Origin: JANNYA01 sp031422315
Lineage (GTDB): Bacteria; Pseudomonadota; Gammaproteobacteria; Xanthomonadales; SZUA-5
DNA length: 35,204 bases
Reading direction: 5' to 3'
Assembly (NCBI GenBank): GCA_031422315.1
Contig: JANOQN010000022.1
Span: 1 to 35,204 of the forward strand
This document shows, in pieces, positions 24,867 through 33,756 of the stretch. A program made the position numbers and the translations under genes. The notes under the pieces were generated by a model. That model was not told the DNA's origin and did not search any database. It saw nothing but the letters and a program-made list of their open reading frames with translations. Position 1 is the stretch's first letter. Each line of letters opens with the position of its first letter.

Positions 24867-26230
24867 GCGCGCTGCTGGCGCTATCGCCACTGGATGGCCG
24901 CTATCAGGGCAAAACCCGCAGCTTAGCGCCCATCTTTAGCGAGTTCGGGCTGATCAAGCGGCGCGTTTTCGTGGAAATTGAATGGCTGATAGCGCTCGCC
25001 GACGCGCCAGAAACGATAGAGCTGACCTCGTTTTCGGAAGTGGAAAAAGCTTGGCTTAGAGCGCTAGCGTCGGATTTTTCGCTGGTTCATGCTGAAGCGA
25101 TAAAAAGCATCGAAGCCAAGACCAATCACGACGTCAAAGCGGTGGAGTATTGGCTGAAATCCCAGCTGCAAACTCACACCACGCTGGCCTCTGCTACTGA
25201 ATTTGTCCATTTCGCGCTGACCTCGGAAGATGTTAATAACCTAGCGTATGCGCTAATGCTCAAAGATGCGCGCCATGATGTATTGCTGCCAGAGCTAGAC
25301 AAGCTTTTGAGCTCATTGCAGGCGTTTGCACACCAACATGCGGCCACGCCCATGCTAGCGCGCACGCACGGGCAAACTGCAAGCCCGACCACGCTCGGCA
25401 AAGAATTCGCCAATGTCGCGCACCGCCTGCAGCGTCAGCGTCAGCAGTTCGCGGCGATTGAACTGCTCGGCAAATGTGCAGGTGCAGTCGGTAATTACAA
25501 CGCACATCACGCGGCCTACCCCGAGGTCAATTGGCCTGCGTTTGCTGCCAAATTTGTCGCCTCATTGGGTTTATCACACAATCCATTCACCACCCAAATT
25601 GAGCCGCATGATTTCATCGCCGAATATTGCGATGTACAGACCCGCATCTGCACGATTTTGATTGATTTTGCGCGCGATATTTGGGGTTATGTATCGCTCG
25701 GCTATTTCAAGCAAGCGCTAAAAGAAGGCGAAGTTGGCAGCTCCACCATGCCACACAAAGTCAATCCAATTGATTTCGAAAACGCTGAGGGCAATTTAGG
25801 CATTGCACGCGCGCTGCTGCAGCATTTTTCCGAAAAGCTGCCGATCTCCCGCTGGCAGCGCGATTTAACCGATTCCACCGTGCTGCGCTCGTTAGGCTCT
25901 GCATTTGGCTATGTGAGCATCGCGCTTGATGCGCTAAATCGTGGCTTGAGCAAACTCAGCGTAGCACCCGAACGACTTGCAGGAGATTTGGACGGCGCTT
26001 GGGAAGTGCTCGCCGAGGCGATTCAAACCGTCATGCGCCGCTACGGCCTGCCTGAGCCTTATGAGCAGCTCAAAGCCCTCACGCGCGGCACCCGCATGAA
26101 CGCCAGTTTGCTGCAAGCCTTTGTTGATGGGCTTGAACTGCCTGCTGAAATTAAAGCTAGGCTGCGCGATTTGACGCCTGCAGGCTATACCGGGCTGGCG
26201 GCTGGATTGGTGCAAGGCTTGGAGAGTTAG
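24863..26230 (+). CDS. purB: Adenylosuccinate lyase
   Basis: A 455-residue enzyme of purine biosynthesis. It releases fumarate from SAICAR and from adenylosuccinate. The fumarase/aspartase superfamily signature GSSTMPHKVNPIDFENAEGN is present, with the catalytic serine loop. The TSEDVNN and ARTHGQTASP segments, the latter with the catalytic histidine, are also present. The length is normal for the E. coli-type branch. The start overlaps the preceding secreted-protein gene by 4 bp. Identification is firm. Confidence 0.97.
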   Translation: MSALLALSPLDGRYQGKTRSLAPIFSEFGLIKRRVFVEIEWLIALADAPETIELTSFSEVEKAWLRALASDFSLVHAEAIKSIEAKTNHDVKAVEYWLKSQLQTHTTLASATEFVHFALTSEDVNNLAYALMLKDARHDVLLPELDKLLSSLQAFAHQHAATPMLARTHGQTASPTTLGKEFANVAHRLQRQRQQFAAIELLGKCAGAVGNYNAHHAAYPEVNWPAFAAKFVASLGLSHNPFTTQIEPHDFIAEYCDVQTRICTILIDFARDIWGYVSLGYFKQALKEGEVGSSTMPHKVNPIDFENAEGNLGIARALLQHFSEKLPISRWQRDLTDSTVLRSLGSAFGYVSIALDALNRGLSKLSVAPERLAGDLDGAWEVLAEAIQTVMRRYGLPEPYEQLKALTRGTRMNASLLQAFVDGLELPAEIKARLRDLTPAGYTGLAAGLVQGLES

Positions 26231-26343
26231 GGTCATTTAAACTTTTCTCATTGGCATGTTTTCTATTGACGCGTCCCTTTGATTTGGTCGCGCCCCCAAA
26301 AATTGCTAACATTGGGAATATTTTTGACTTCAGGTAAGCCATT

Positions 26344-27033
26344 GTGTGGGAAATAATTCGAGCGGGCGGTTTGATCATGGTTCCGCTGGGAATGATGAGT
26401 ATTATGAGTTTGGCGATTATTGCTGAGCGGTTTTGGAGCTTGCGCGCAAGTCAGGTTTTACCGCCTGCACTCGGGCCTCAGGTGCGCCAATACGCGAAAA
26501 CGCATCGACTTGATCCGCAGCAGCTTAAAGAGCTTGAGGAAAATTCGCCGCTCGGTTCGGTGTTGGCCTCGGTGTTGGCGAACCGGCATCGCTCTAGAGA
26601 TGTATTGCGGCAAAAAGCGGAAGATGCCGGGCGGCGTGTGGTGCATGAGCTGCATCGTTTTTTGAACACGCTAGGCACGATTGCGATTATTTCCCCGCTC
26701 ATGGGTTTGTTAGGCACCGTATTTGGTTTGATCAAGATGTTTTTGGTGATTACTGGCGCTGGCATTGGCGATGCGCAACGCCTATCAGGTGGCATTGGCG
26801 AGGCGCTGATTGCGACCGCATCAGGCTTGGTGGTGGCGATTATTGCGTATATGTTTCATCGCTATTTTCGCGGACATGTGCAAAATTTAGCGGTCGAGCT
26901 GGAGCGTGAAGCCGCTGATCTGATAGATTCACTAGAGCAACCGAGCGCACCATCAGCAGCGCCCGCGCGCCCAGCCGGTGCCAGTACGCCAGCGCCTGCC
27001 GGTGCGAGCCCCAGCGCGAGCGCTAAGGCATGA
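26344..27033 (+). CDS. exbB: MotA/TolQ/ExbB proton channel family protein
   Basis: A 229-residue inner-membrane protein with three hydrophobic segments (about 9-27, 110-135 and 150-178). The SPLMGLLGTVFGLIKMF and GGIGEALIATASGLVVAI blocks are typical of ExbB/TolQ. It pairs with the adjacent ExbD-like protein to make a proton-driven stator unit, with TonB or another partner. The start codon is GTG at 26344. The last ~30 residues are a Pro/Ala/Ser-rich tail longer than in model ExbB, whose function is unclear. It overlaps exbD by 4 bp. It could equally be the ExbB2 type found beside msbA in betaproteobacteria. Confidence 0.92.
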   Translation: MWEIIRAGGLIMVPLGMMSIMSLAIIAERFWSLRASQVLPPALGPQVRQYAKTHRLDPQQLKELEENSPLGSVLASVLANRHRSRDVLRQKAEDAGRRVVHELHRFLNTLGTIAIISPLMGLLGTVFGLIKMFLVITGAGIGDAQRLSGGIGEALIATASGLVVAIIAYMFHRYFRGHVQNLAVELEREAADLIDSLEQPSAPSAAPARPAGASTPAPAGASPSASAKA

Positions 27034-27458
27034 AGTTTTTCGATTCTGGCGCAGCTGACGATCCGGAAATCAACGTGATCAGCTTGATCGACGTGATTTT
27101 GGTGCTGCTGATTTTCTTTATGGCGACCGCGACTTTCGAGCAGCAATCGCGCATCAAGTTAAACTTGCCAGAAGCCTCGGATAAAGTTAGCGAGAAAGAT
27201 CAGGGCCAGTCCTTGGTGATTCAAGTTAGTGAAGATGGGCGGTTTTTTGTCGGTAATAGTGAAGTCTTGAATCAAGGTTTAGACACCTTGAAAGCTGCGA
27301 TTGAGCAATCTGCCAATGCGGATCGTAAGCAGCGCGTGATTATTCGCGCGGATGCCAAAACACCGCATCAAAGCGTAGTCATGGCGATGGACGCGGTGGC
27401 GCAGCTGGGTTTTGTCAACCTGTCGATTGCTACGGTGCGGGCCAAAGCCGGCCCTTAA
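27030..27458 (+). CDS. exbD: ExbD/TolR family biopolymer transport protein
   Basis: A 142-residue protein with one N-terminal membrane helix. Its start carries the conserved aspartate of SLIDVILVLLIFFMATA, which is essential for proton use in ExbD/TolR. The periplasmic domain (about 45-142) has VIIRADAKTPHQSVV and MDAVAQLGFVNLSIAT, typical of the family. It overlaps the exbB stop by 4 bp and is followed by msbA after 14 bp. No tonB or outer-membrane receptor is near. Confidence 0.94.
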   Translation: MKFFDSGAADDPEINVISLIDVILVLLIFFMATATFEQQSRIKLNLPEASDKVSEKDQGQSLVIQVSEDGRFFVGNSEVLNQGLDTLKAAIEQSANADRKQRVIIRADAKTPHQSVVMAMDAVAQLGFVNLSIATVRAKAGP

Positions 27459-27472
27459 GCCCGGCAGTTTCT

Positions 27473-29272
27473 ATGGCAGGTCAAGGCTTTTCGCATTTAT
27501 GGCGCTACGCCAAAGTGCATTGGCGCTTAGCGCTCATTGCGATTACTGGCATGGCGCTTGAAGCCAGCGTTGCTGCAGCGTTTACCTATTCCATGAAGAC
27601 AATGCTAGACGATGTATTCGTCGCGCGTGACGCCTTTGTTACCCGCTGGCTGCCCTGGGCGATTTTGGCGCTGTTCGCGCTGCGCGCGGTCGGCGTTTAC
27701 ATCGGCGATGCTTACGCCGCGCGTATTAGCCGCAGCATTGTGCGCGACGTGCGTGAGCGTGTGTTTGTCCGCTATTTACAGGTGCCGAGCGCGTTTTTCG
27801 TCAATCAACCGGCCGGGCCGTTGATGAGCCGTTTGACCGTAGAAGCTGAGCAGCTTGGGTACGCCTGTACCGAAGGCTTCAAAATTTTAGTAGCAGACGG
27901 TCTTTTACTGTTCGGCATGCTCGGAGTGATGCTGAGTATCAGCGTCAAGTTGACCCTCGCCGTACTGCTGATTGGCCCGGCGATTGGCTGGATCGTGAGC
28001 ACCGTTGCCAAGCGCTACAAACGCTTGAATCAAACCATTCAATCCTCGCTTGGTGATATTACCCAGCTGGCACAAATTGCGATCCAAGGCGAACGCGATG
28101 TTAAAATATCTGGCGCAGCGCCAATGGAACTGGCCCGCTTTCAAGAAGTGAATATGCATAATTTTAGGCAGCAGCTTAAAGTGACTGGCACCAATGCGAT
28201 CAGCACGTCGCTGGTGCAGTTTTTAGCGGCGAGCGCGCTCGCTTTAGTGGTGTTCGTCGCAGCAAGACCAGAGCTTACCGGCGCAATTTTAACGCCAGGT
28301 GAGTTCATGAGTTTCATCTCCGCCATGCTGCTGACGCTGCCTTCGTTAAAGCGCTTGACCAACGTACAAAACATTATCAGCCGGGGTAGCAGCGCGGCCT
28401 TGAGCTTAGAGCAAGTGCTAGCGCAGCCAATGGAATCTGACGCTGGTGCGCAGTCTGCTGACGCCTGCAACGGCAGCATCACGCTCAATGCAGTGTCGGT
28501 CGACTATTCGCGAGTAGCCAGTACACTGGCCGAACAGAGCGTTGCGCCAGATAGCCAAGCTGCCGAGCAGTTTCGCGCACTCAACGGCATTTCCTTAACA
28601 CTCAAACCCGGTACAGTCACGGCGCTAGTTGGCCGCTCCGGCGGTGGCAAAAGCACGCTGGCGGCGCTGTTGCCGCGCCTGATTGAACCTAGCGAAGGCG
28701 AAGTGCTGCTTGACGGCGTTCCGCTCGCCAATTACACGCTCGCCAGCCTGCGCCGGAACATAGCCTGGGTTGGCCAGCAGCTCATCTTGAACGCTGATAC
28801 CGTGCTGGCGAATGTGGCGTACGGCGCTGCCAAACCAGATCGAGCGCGCGCCATGCAAGCGCTCGAACAGGCGAGCGCGATGGAGTTCGTCAGCGCACTG
28901 CCGCAAGGTATTGACAGCCGTATTGGCCAGCAAGGCGCGCAGCTATCTGGCGGCCAGCGCCAGCGTTTAGCGATTGCTAGAGCGCTCTACAAGCAGGCGA
29001 AAATATTGGTTCTCGATGAAGCTACCAGCGCGCTCGATAATGATTCCGAGCGCGCCATCCAAGCGGCATTGGCAAAGCTCAAACCGCACTGCACGACGCT
29101 AGTGATTGCGCATCGATTATCCACCGTCGAACAAGCTGATCATATTGTGGTGCTAGAAGCCGGCCACATTGTCGAGCAAGGTCAGCACGTTGAGCTGTTG
29201 GCGCAGGGCGGGCGCTATGCGGAGCTTTATCGATTGGGGTTTGATGCGCCAGCCGCACCTGAGTCAGCCTAA
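27473..29272 (+). CDS. msbA: Lipid A export ATP-binding/permease protein MsbA
   Basis: A 599-residue half-transporter that flips lipid A-core across the inner membrane as a dimer. The N-terminal ~330 residues hold six membrane helices. The nucleotide-binding domain has Walker A (GRSGGGKST, about 386-394), a Q-loop in WVGQQ, signature LSGGQRQR, Walker B ILVLDEATSALD and switch histidine IAHRLST. The length is typical. Its position after exbBD is a common arrangement in betaproteobacteria. lpxK, which often lies nearby, is not seen. Another ABC exporter of the same class cannot be excluded. It converges on the histidine kinase gene with a 4-bp gap. Confidence 0.92.
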   Translation: MAGQGFSHLWRYAKVHWRLALIAITGMALEASVAAAFTYSMKTMLDDVFVARDAFVTRWLPWAILALFALRAVGVYIGDAYAARISRSIVRDVRERVFVRYLQVPSAFFVNQPAGPLMSRLTVEAEQLGYACTEGFKILVADGLLLFGMLGVMLSISVKLTLAVLLIGPAIGWIVSTVAKRYKRLNQTIQSSLGDITQLAQIAIQGERDVKISGAAPMELARFQEVNMHNFRQQLKVTGTNAISTSLVQFLAASALALVVFVAARPELTGAILTPGEFMSFISAMLLTLPSLKRLTNVQNIISRGSSAALSLEQVLAQPMESDAGAQSADACNGSITLNAVSVDYSRVASTLAEQSVAPDSQAAEQFRALNGISLTLKPGTVTALVGRSGGGKSTLAALLPRLIEPSEGEVLLDGVPLANYTLASLRRNIAWVGQQLILNADTVLANVAYGAAKPDRARAMQALEQASAMEFVSALPQGIDSRIGQQGAQLSGGQRQRLAIARALYKQAKILVLDEATSALDNDSERAIQAALAKLKPHCTTLVIAHRLSTVEQADHIVVLEAGHIVEQGQHVELLAQGGRYAELYRLGFDAPAAPESA

Positions 29273-29276
29273 AGCA

Positions 29277-30659
29277 CTACCCAGCTTTAGTCAATGTGCC
29301 GGGCAGCCACGCCTCAATCTGAGTGCCTCGGCTTGGCATGGAAACTAGTTTTATTTTACCGCCGTGCGCTTCAACGCGATAACGCATCCCAGTCAATCCA
29401 TGCGAGCTTTTGGGCACGTTAACCACATCGAATCCACATCCGTTGTCGCTAACGTTGACGCGAATGTCATTGCCAAGTAGATGCAAGCTGAGCTGGATTT
29501 CTGAGGCGCTGGCGTATTTTGCGGTGTTGGTAAATGCCTCTTGGACTAGCCGGTAGATCGTGAGTTGTACATCGGCTGGCAGGCCAATCACGCGCGCATC
29601 TAAATCGCTTTTTACTTTGATGCCGGTACGTGATTCAAATTCCCGCGCTTGAATTTCTAGCGCCGCAAGCAAGCCTAAGTTACTCAGCGCTGAGGGGTGC
29701 AAATCTTCGATAATGCGGCGCTTCAATGCGATGCCTTCGCTTATCGTTGCATTGAGATGATCGATTCGTTCTTGCACTTCAGGCTCGACGCTAGGCAGGC
29801 TGCGCTTGAGCCGCGCGGTGTCAAATTTCGCTGCGGTCAGCAACGCGCCTAGCTCATCGTGCAATTCGCGCGCCACGCGGGCGCGTTCGTCTTCCCGCGC
29901 GGTTTGCAGATAGCGGGTAAGTTCGCGCAATACCTCAGTGCGGCGCTGCACTTCAATTTCCAAACCGTCGCGCTGGGCTTCAAGTGCGAGTGCATGACGC
30001 CTGCGCTCAGTGTTGAATTTGGCAATGTGCGTCATGAAAAACGCGCAGCTAAGCGCACCGAACAGCGTGAGCGCATTGACGCCCATGCGGGTTAAGTCCA
30101 TGGTTTTTTGCACGTGTATGCGCTCATTGAGCAACTCTGCCATTTCGCTGGCGCGTAATTTTTCTGCGTTGAGGCGGATATCGTCCATCGCTGCCTTGGC
30201 AAGGCCGTGTAACATTCGCTCTAGGTCTACATTGTATCGGCTGCTTTCCCGCATGCTCAGCAAACGTTCCAATACCGCTAACATGCTAGTGCTCGAGCGC
30301 GCGATATTGTCGACAATTACACTTTGCGCTGCAGAGTTTTGATACTGCAGCCTGAGGAATTTAATGGTTGCTGTGATATCACTTGCTGCCGTTTTGTAGG
30401 GCTCCAGATACTCGTTCTGCCCGGTCAAAAAGTAACCGCGTTGGCCTACCTCTGCATCGGTAAGGCGCTGAATTAAGCTGCTTATTTGCGCGCGTGTTGC
30501 GGTGTTTTCAACCAGCATTTTTCGCGATTTTAGCGAGCTGTGATATGACCATTCATTGATGCTAATGGTCGTGAGCGCAAGTAACACAACGAGCACAACC
30601 ACCCAGAATTCACGGTTAGCTGGATTGCCGCGCCGAATCAGATTTGCTAGTTTATTCAT
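29277..30659 (-). CDS. Sensor histidine kinase with CHASE3-like domain
   Basis: A 460-residue membrane kinase. Helix 1 (about 19-36), a CHASE3-like periplasmic helical domain (about 40-185, with QRGYFLTGQNEYLEPY) and helix 2 (about 192-210) are followed by a coiled coil. The HisKA_3-type dimerisation box is RARVARELHDELGALLTAAK, with phospho-accepting His267. The C-terminal ATPase has QEAFTNTAKYA (N-box), DNGCGFD (G1) and SHGLTGMRYRVEAHGG. These features define the NarX/NarL-type family. The signal is unknown. The gene is divergent from a NarL-type regulator, the probable partner, and the shared 98-bp gap contains a 16-bp palindrome. Confidence 0.94.
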   Translation of the reverse strand: MNKLANLIRRGNPANREFWVVVLVVLLALTTISINEWSYHSSLKSRKMLVENTATRAQISSLIQRLTDAEVGQRGYFLTGQNEYLEPYKTAASDITATIKFLRLQYQNSAAQSVIVDNIARSSTSMLAVLERLLSMRESSRYNVDLERMLHGLAKAAMDDIRLNAEKLRASEMAELLNERIHVQKTMDLTRMGVNALTLFGALSCAFFMTHIAKFNTERRRHALALEAQRDGLEIEVQRRTEVLRELTRYLQTAREDERARVARELHDELGALLTAAKFDTARLKRSLPSVEPEVQERIDHLNATISEGIALKRRIIEDLHPSALSNLGLLAALEIQAREFESRTGIKVKSDLDARVIGLPADVQLTIYRLVQEAFTNTAKYASASEIQLSLHLLGNDIRVNVSDNGCGFDVVNVPKSSHGLTGMRYRVEAHGGKIKLVSMPSRGTQIEAWLPGTLTKAG

Positions 30660-30689
30660 AAATTCAGCCTTGGGTGAGTCTCAGAATAA

Positions 30690-30705
30690 AGCGCACAGGT
30701 GCGCT
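30690..30705. promoter_or_regulatory. 16-bp palindrome between kinase and regulator genes
   Basis: AGCGCAC-AG-GTGCGCT is a perfect 7+7 inverted repeat centred in the 98-bp space between the divergent kinase and regulator genes. It is well placed for control of both. Binding by the NarL-type regulator is inferred. Confidence 0.5.
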
Positions 30706-30757
30706 GATTTTCAACGTAAACTTGCTTAATGTTCTAGCGCAAAAAAGAGATTTACAA

Positions 30758-31390
30758 ATGATTCGCGTAGCGATAGTTGATGATCATGCGGTTGTGCGCA
30801 CGGGATTGAAACACATACTTTCGGTTGAGCACGACATCGAAGTAGTCGCGCTGGCGGCCACCGGTCGTGAGGCGCTAGCGATTGCGAGGCAGCAAAGCGT
30901 TGACGTTTTCTTGCTGGATATTGGACTGCCTGATCAAAGTGGCGTTGATATTCTAGCGGCAATCAAAGCCCGAACGCCGCATCTCGCCGTGATCATGTTG
31001 AGCGGCTATGCTGAACAGCACTACGCGACCACGCTGATCCGCCAGGGCGCAAATGGATATCTCGCAAAAGATTGTGACACCGCTGATATTGTCGAGGCCA
31101 TACGAACGGTTTCCGCCGGGCGCAAATATATTTCACGCGCAGTAGCGCAAATGCTTGCTGATCAACTTTCCGAGCGCAAAACTGCGCCTAGCCACACGGA
31201 ATTGTCAGAGCGCGAGTTTCAGGTGTTTTTGCACCTCGCTAAAGGCCAGTCGGTAGCTCAAATTGCCCACAGCATTAATCTAAGTGCCAAAACCATATCA
31301 ACCTATCGAAGCCGGGTCATGGAAAAAATGTTCCTAGAGTCTAATAGTGAGCTAACTTATTACGCGCTTAAGAACGGTCTGATTACTTGA
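30758..31390 (+). CDS. NarL/FixJ family response regulator
   Basis: A 210-residue two-domain regulator. The receiver has the acidic pocket Asp8/Asp9, phospho-acceptor Asp54 (FLLDIGLPDQSG), Ser82 at the switch position and Lys104 (GYLAKD). The LuxR-type helix-turn-helix is at about 150-205 (LSEREFQVFLHLAKGQSVAQIA, then INLSAKTISTYRSRVMEKM). The start is set at 30758, where MIRVAIVDDHAVVR begins the fold; an in-frame start at 30674 would add 28 unrelated residues. It is probably phosphorylated by the kinase encoded divergently. Confidence 0.95.
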   Translation: MIRVAIVDDHAVVRTGLKHILSVEHDIEVVALAATGREALAIARQQSVDVFLLDIGLPDQSGVDILAAIKARTPHLAVIMLSGYAEQHYATTLIRQGANGYLAKDCDTADIVEAIRTVSAGRKYISRAVAQMLADQLSERKTAPSHTELSEREFQVFLHLAKGQSVAQIAHSINLSAKTISTYRSRVMEKMFLESNSELTYYALKNGLIT

Positions 31391-31411
31391 CTATTTGGCA
31401 AACGTGTATGG

Positions 31412-31783
31412 TCAAAACGCGCTATCTAACTCGGCGCAGTAGTCTACTAATTCATCAATCTCACTTGATTTATCAAATACACGATGCGCACCAAGCGCTT
31501 TGCAGCGAAGCCGCATGGCGGGCGTCGCGTAGTTGCTTAAAACCACGCGCTTCGCCTGGATTGAATGCTCGCTAATCGCCTCTAAAACGCTTAATCCCGA
31601 ACCTGATTTTAAGAAGATATCAATAATCACTAAATCAAATTCATTCGTCGGTTTTATGAGCCAAGCAATCGCGGATGCTGCATCGGGCGCTGTGCCTACC
31701 ACTTTTACGCGCGTCAACTCTTCCAGCGTAGCAACCAGACTATTTAGGATTATGGCGCTGTCTTCGACAACAAAAGCTTTCAT
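31412..31783 (-). CDS. Receiver-only (single-domain) response regulator
   Basis: A 123-residue stand-alone receiver domain with no output domain. Asp55 (VIIDIFLKSGSG) is the likely phosphorylation site, Asp8 (VVEDS) the metal pocket, Ser83 the switch residue, and Lys105 (RVFDKSSE) the conserved lysine. It starts about 29 bp after the stop of the Crp/Fnr-type gene, so the two are probably co-transcribed. Single-domain receivers often act in phosphorelays or bind a partner. Here the partner may be the nearby kinase or the Crp-like protein; this is inferred from position only. Confidence 0.9.
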   Translation of the reverse strand: MKAFVVEDSAIILNSLVATLEELTRVKVVGTAPDAASAIAWLIKPTNEFDLVIIDIFLKSGSGLSVLEAISEHSIQAKRVVLSNYATPAMRLRCKALGAHRVFDKSSEIDELVDYCAELDSAF

Positions 31784-31813
31784 TGCAGGTATTGCTCGAT
31801 TTTTTCTATAACA

Positions 31814-32596
31814 CTAAACGCCGATTCGGCGCGCTGGCTCAGCGGCGCCACGCCCGCGATGCGTTGAAGTATAAAACTCCCGACAGCGCCGTTCCAGCCC
31901 AGGCCGATCATTGATAATAATCCGGCCCCTTGAATAACGAATGAGCCCGGCGCTTTGAAGCTTATGCGCAGCATCCGTCACGCTTTCGCGCCGCACACCG
32001 AGCAAATTCCCGAGCAATTCCTGGGTCATTTTTAACTCATCACTGGCCAAGCGGTCCTGCTCCATCAATAACCGACGCGAAAGCTGCTGTTCGATAGAAA
32101 AATGTCGATTACTCACGGCGGTTTCGGCGATTTGCGCAATCAAGTCCTGGGTATATCGGAGCATGAGCCGTTGCACTTCTGCCGATCTGTTGAATGCCTC
32201 TTTCATCGAACGTGACTTCATTCTAAAAGCACTACCTTCACTTTGCACAATGGCTTCGTGGGCCATCGCTTGCTCGCCCATGAAGGCCGCAATGCCGATC
32301 GCGCCATCATTGCCGACTACCGCAATTTCGCTTGAACTGCCATCTGCCGTGCTGCACATCAACGAGACAATTGCACTCGTTGGGAAGTAAATGTGCTTAA
32401 CTTGCCCGCCGGATTCGTACAATATTTGGCCGCGCACTAAGTCAACTGATTCTAATTCAGCCGCCCAAGACTGCAGCACCTCATGGCTTAGCATGGCTAA
32501 TAGTTGATTGCGCTCGACACTATGTTGGGCCGATCGGAGTGCGCCGTTGACGCTGCACAAAACGGCTGACGCTTGATTTTGAATTTGGTTGATCAT
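31814..32596 (-). CDS. Crp/Fnr family transcriptional regulator
   Basis: A 260-residue protein with a cyclic-nucleotide-binding-like beta-roll (about 30-150). This region has GQILYESGGQVKHIYFP and GIAAFMGE in place of canonical cAMP contacts. A C-terminal winged helix follows (MTQELLGNLLGVRRESVTDA, then SAGLIRYSRGRIII). No FNR-type cysteine cluster is visible. The start is the ATG at 32596, not the TTG at 32632. The C terminus ends GRGAAEPARRIGV; many relatives instead end in a CECY-type tail, so the end has diverged. The ligand is unknown. A receiver-only gene follows, and the kinase/regulator pair is nearby. Confidence 0.9.
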   Translation of the reverse strand: MINQIQNQASAVLCSVNGALRSAQHSVERNQLLAMLSHEVLQSWAAELESVDLVRGQILYESGGQVKHIYFPTSAIVSLMCSTADGSSSEIAVVGNDGAIGIAAFMGEQAMAHEAIVQSEGSAFRMKSRSMKEAFNRSAEVQRLMLRYTQDLIAQIAETAVSNRHFSIEQQLSRRLLMEQDRLASDELKMTQELLGNLLGVRRESVTDAAHKLQSAGLIRYSRGRIIINDRPGLERRCREFYTSTHRGRGAAEPARRIGV

Positions 32597-32718
32597 GCTG
32601 TTGCGGTCTCGCCTGGGTGGGTGAGATCGCAATGTCTAACAATTAGCGCTGTCAAACATCAGCAAAAAGCGCTTTCGAATGTAGGCGCAGGCCTACATTC
32701 GAATAAATTGAAGCAGCG

Positions 32719-33609
32719 TTATTTTGCCGCCGCAGCTTTTGAGGCAGCTTCAGAATAGCTAATCGCAAAATCCGTTTGCCCTGGCATGCGCGCTTCATAG
32801 TCGGAATAGCCCGATTGTTTGCGACCGTTGATGCTGGTCCAGCGCTTGCCGTCTATCTCAGTCCAAAACTCTACGCGATCGCCTTGAATCACTTCACGGT
32901 GCAGCAGCGTTTTGCCGTCGTGCGCGCCGCGAATGCCGTCAAAGCGAATCACTACATAACCCGGGTGTTTAGCTAACTCACTAATTGTGACCTTCTCGCC
33001 TTCTGGGCCGGAATAGACTTTCACTAAGCCTTTTGCAGCGGCTGCGACATCAATTTTCGGCAGCACTTCTTCGACAACCGGCGCTACCACTTCAGGCGCT
33101 TTCGGTGCACACGCCGCAAGCGCCATTTTGCGCTCTGCAAAAATTGGGCACATATTGGTGAACATATAGCCCGCGCCGTTGCTCTCATTGATTTCTTTTT
33201 CAGCGCCCGCTTTTAAGCCATCAAAACAAGCACCGGTGAAAATCTTCTTCGCGCTGATAAAACCCGGATAATCTGGCGGCAATGCTAAACCCGAAAGTAC
33301 TGCGATACTTAGCTGTGGATCGGCGCATTGCGCGGGCGTGGGTTTGACGCCTAATCCTGGCTCAAAAAATCGTAGCGCTACCCAGCTGGCAAATTGCAAA
33401 CGCGCTCGCTGGCCTATTTCAAAGTTCTTCCGCGGGTTTTTCTTGGCAAAAGCTTCTAGCGCAGGTAGGCAGTAGCTAGTGTCGTATTGATTTTCAGCGG
33501 CGCAGCGATCCAAATCATCCAAGCTTTTAAACACCATTGGATCAGCCGTAGCCATCATCGCGGCCGAGCCCAACACTAATCCTGCAACACATTTCGTCAT
33601 CAGCTTCAT
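32719..33609 (-). CDS. Putative periplasmic protein of unknown function
   Basis: A 296-residue protein with a signal peptide (MKLMTKCVAGLVLGSAAMMA, cleaved near TADP). The N-terminal half (about 22-150) has several cysteines (DRC, SYC, QC, AC) that might form disulfides, and VFKSLDDL. A Val/Pro-rich linker (VVAPVVEEVLP) separates this from a C-terminal domain of about 100 residues (YSGPEGEKVTISELAKHPG, then EFWTEIDGKRWTSINGRKQ). I do not recognise the family. The start ATG at 33609 is preceded by TGGAG; an in-frame upstream extension to 33723 is rejected because it has no signal peptide in register. Confidence 0.8.
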   Translation of the reverse strand: MKLMTKCVAGLVLGSAAMMATADPMVFKSLDDLDRCAAENQYDTSYCLPALEAFAKKNPRKNFEIGQRARLQFASWVALRFFEPGLGVKPTPAQCADPQLSIAVLSGLALPPDYPGFISAKKIFTGACFDGLKAGAEKEINESNGAGYMFTNMCPIFAERKMALAACAPKAPEVVAPVVEEVLPKIDVAAAAKGLVKVYSGPEGEKVTISELAKHPGYVVIRFDGIRGAHDGKTLLHREVIQGDRVEFWTEIDGKRWTSINGRKQSGYSDYEARMPGQTDFAISYSEAASKAAAAK

Positions 33610-33756
33610 AAACGCTCCAGTAGGCAATAGGGGAATACAGACGAAGTCTAGCGCAGTTTTTTGCATTTCATTATGGCGATGATCGGGCAAATTTAGCCGC
33701 CAAATCAGCGTCCAAGGCGGCACTAGATTGATCGCTTGAATCGCATCACGGCTTAC

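Noticed and set aside
31780..31974. Overlapping frame at the 3' end of the Crp-like gene
   Set aside because: I considered a frameshift that would give the usual CECY-type tail. The alternative frame does not restore it, so the annotated end is kept.
33610..33723. 38-residue upstream extension of the periplasmic protein
   Set aside because: The signal peptide and TGGAG ribosome-binding site fix the start at 33609.
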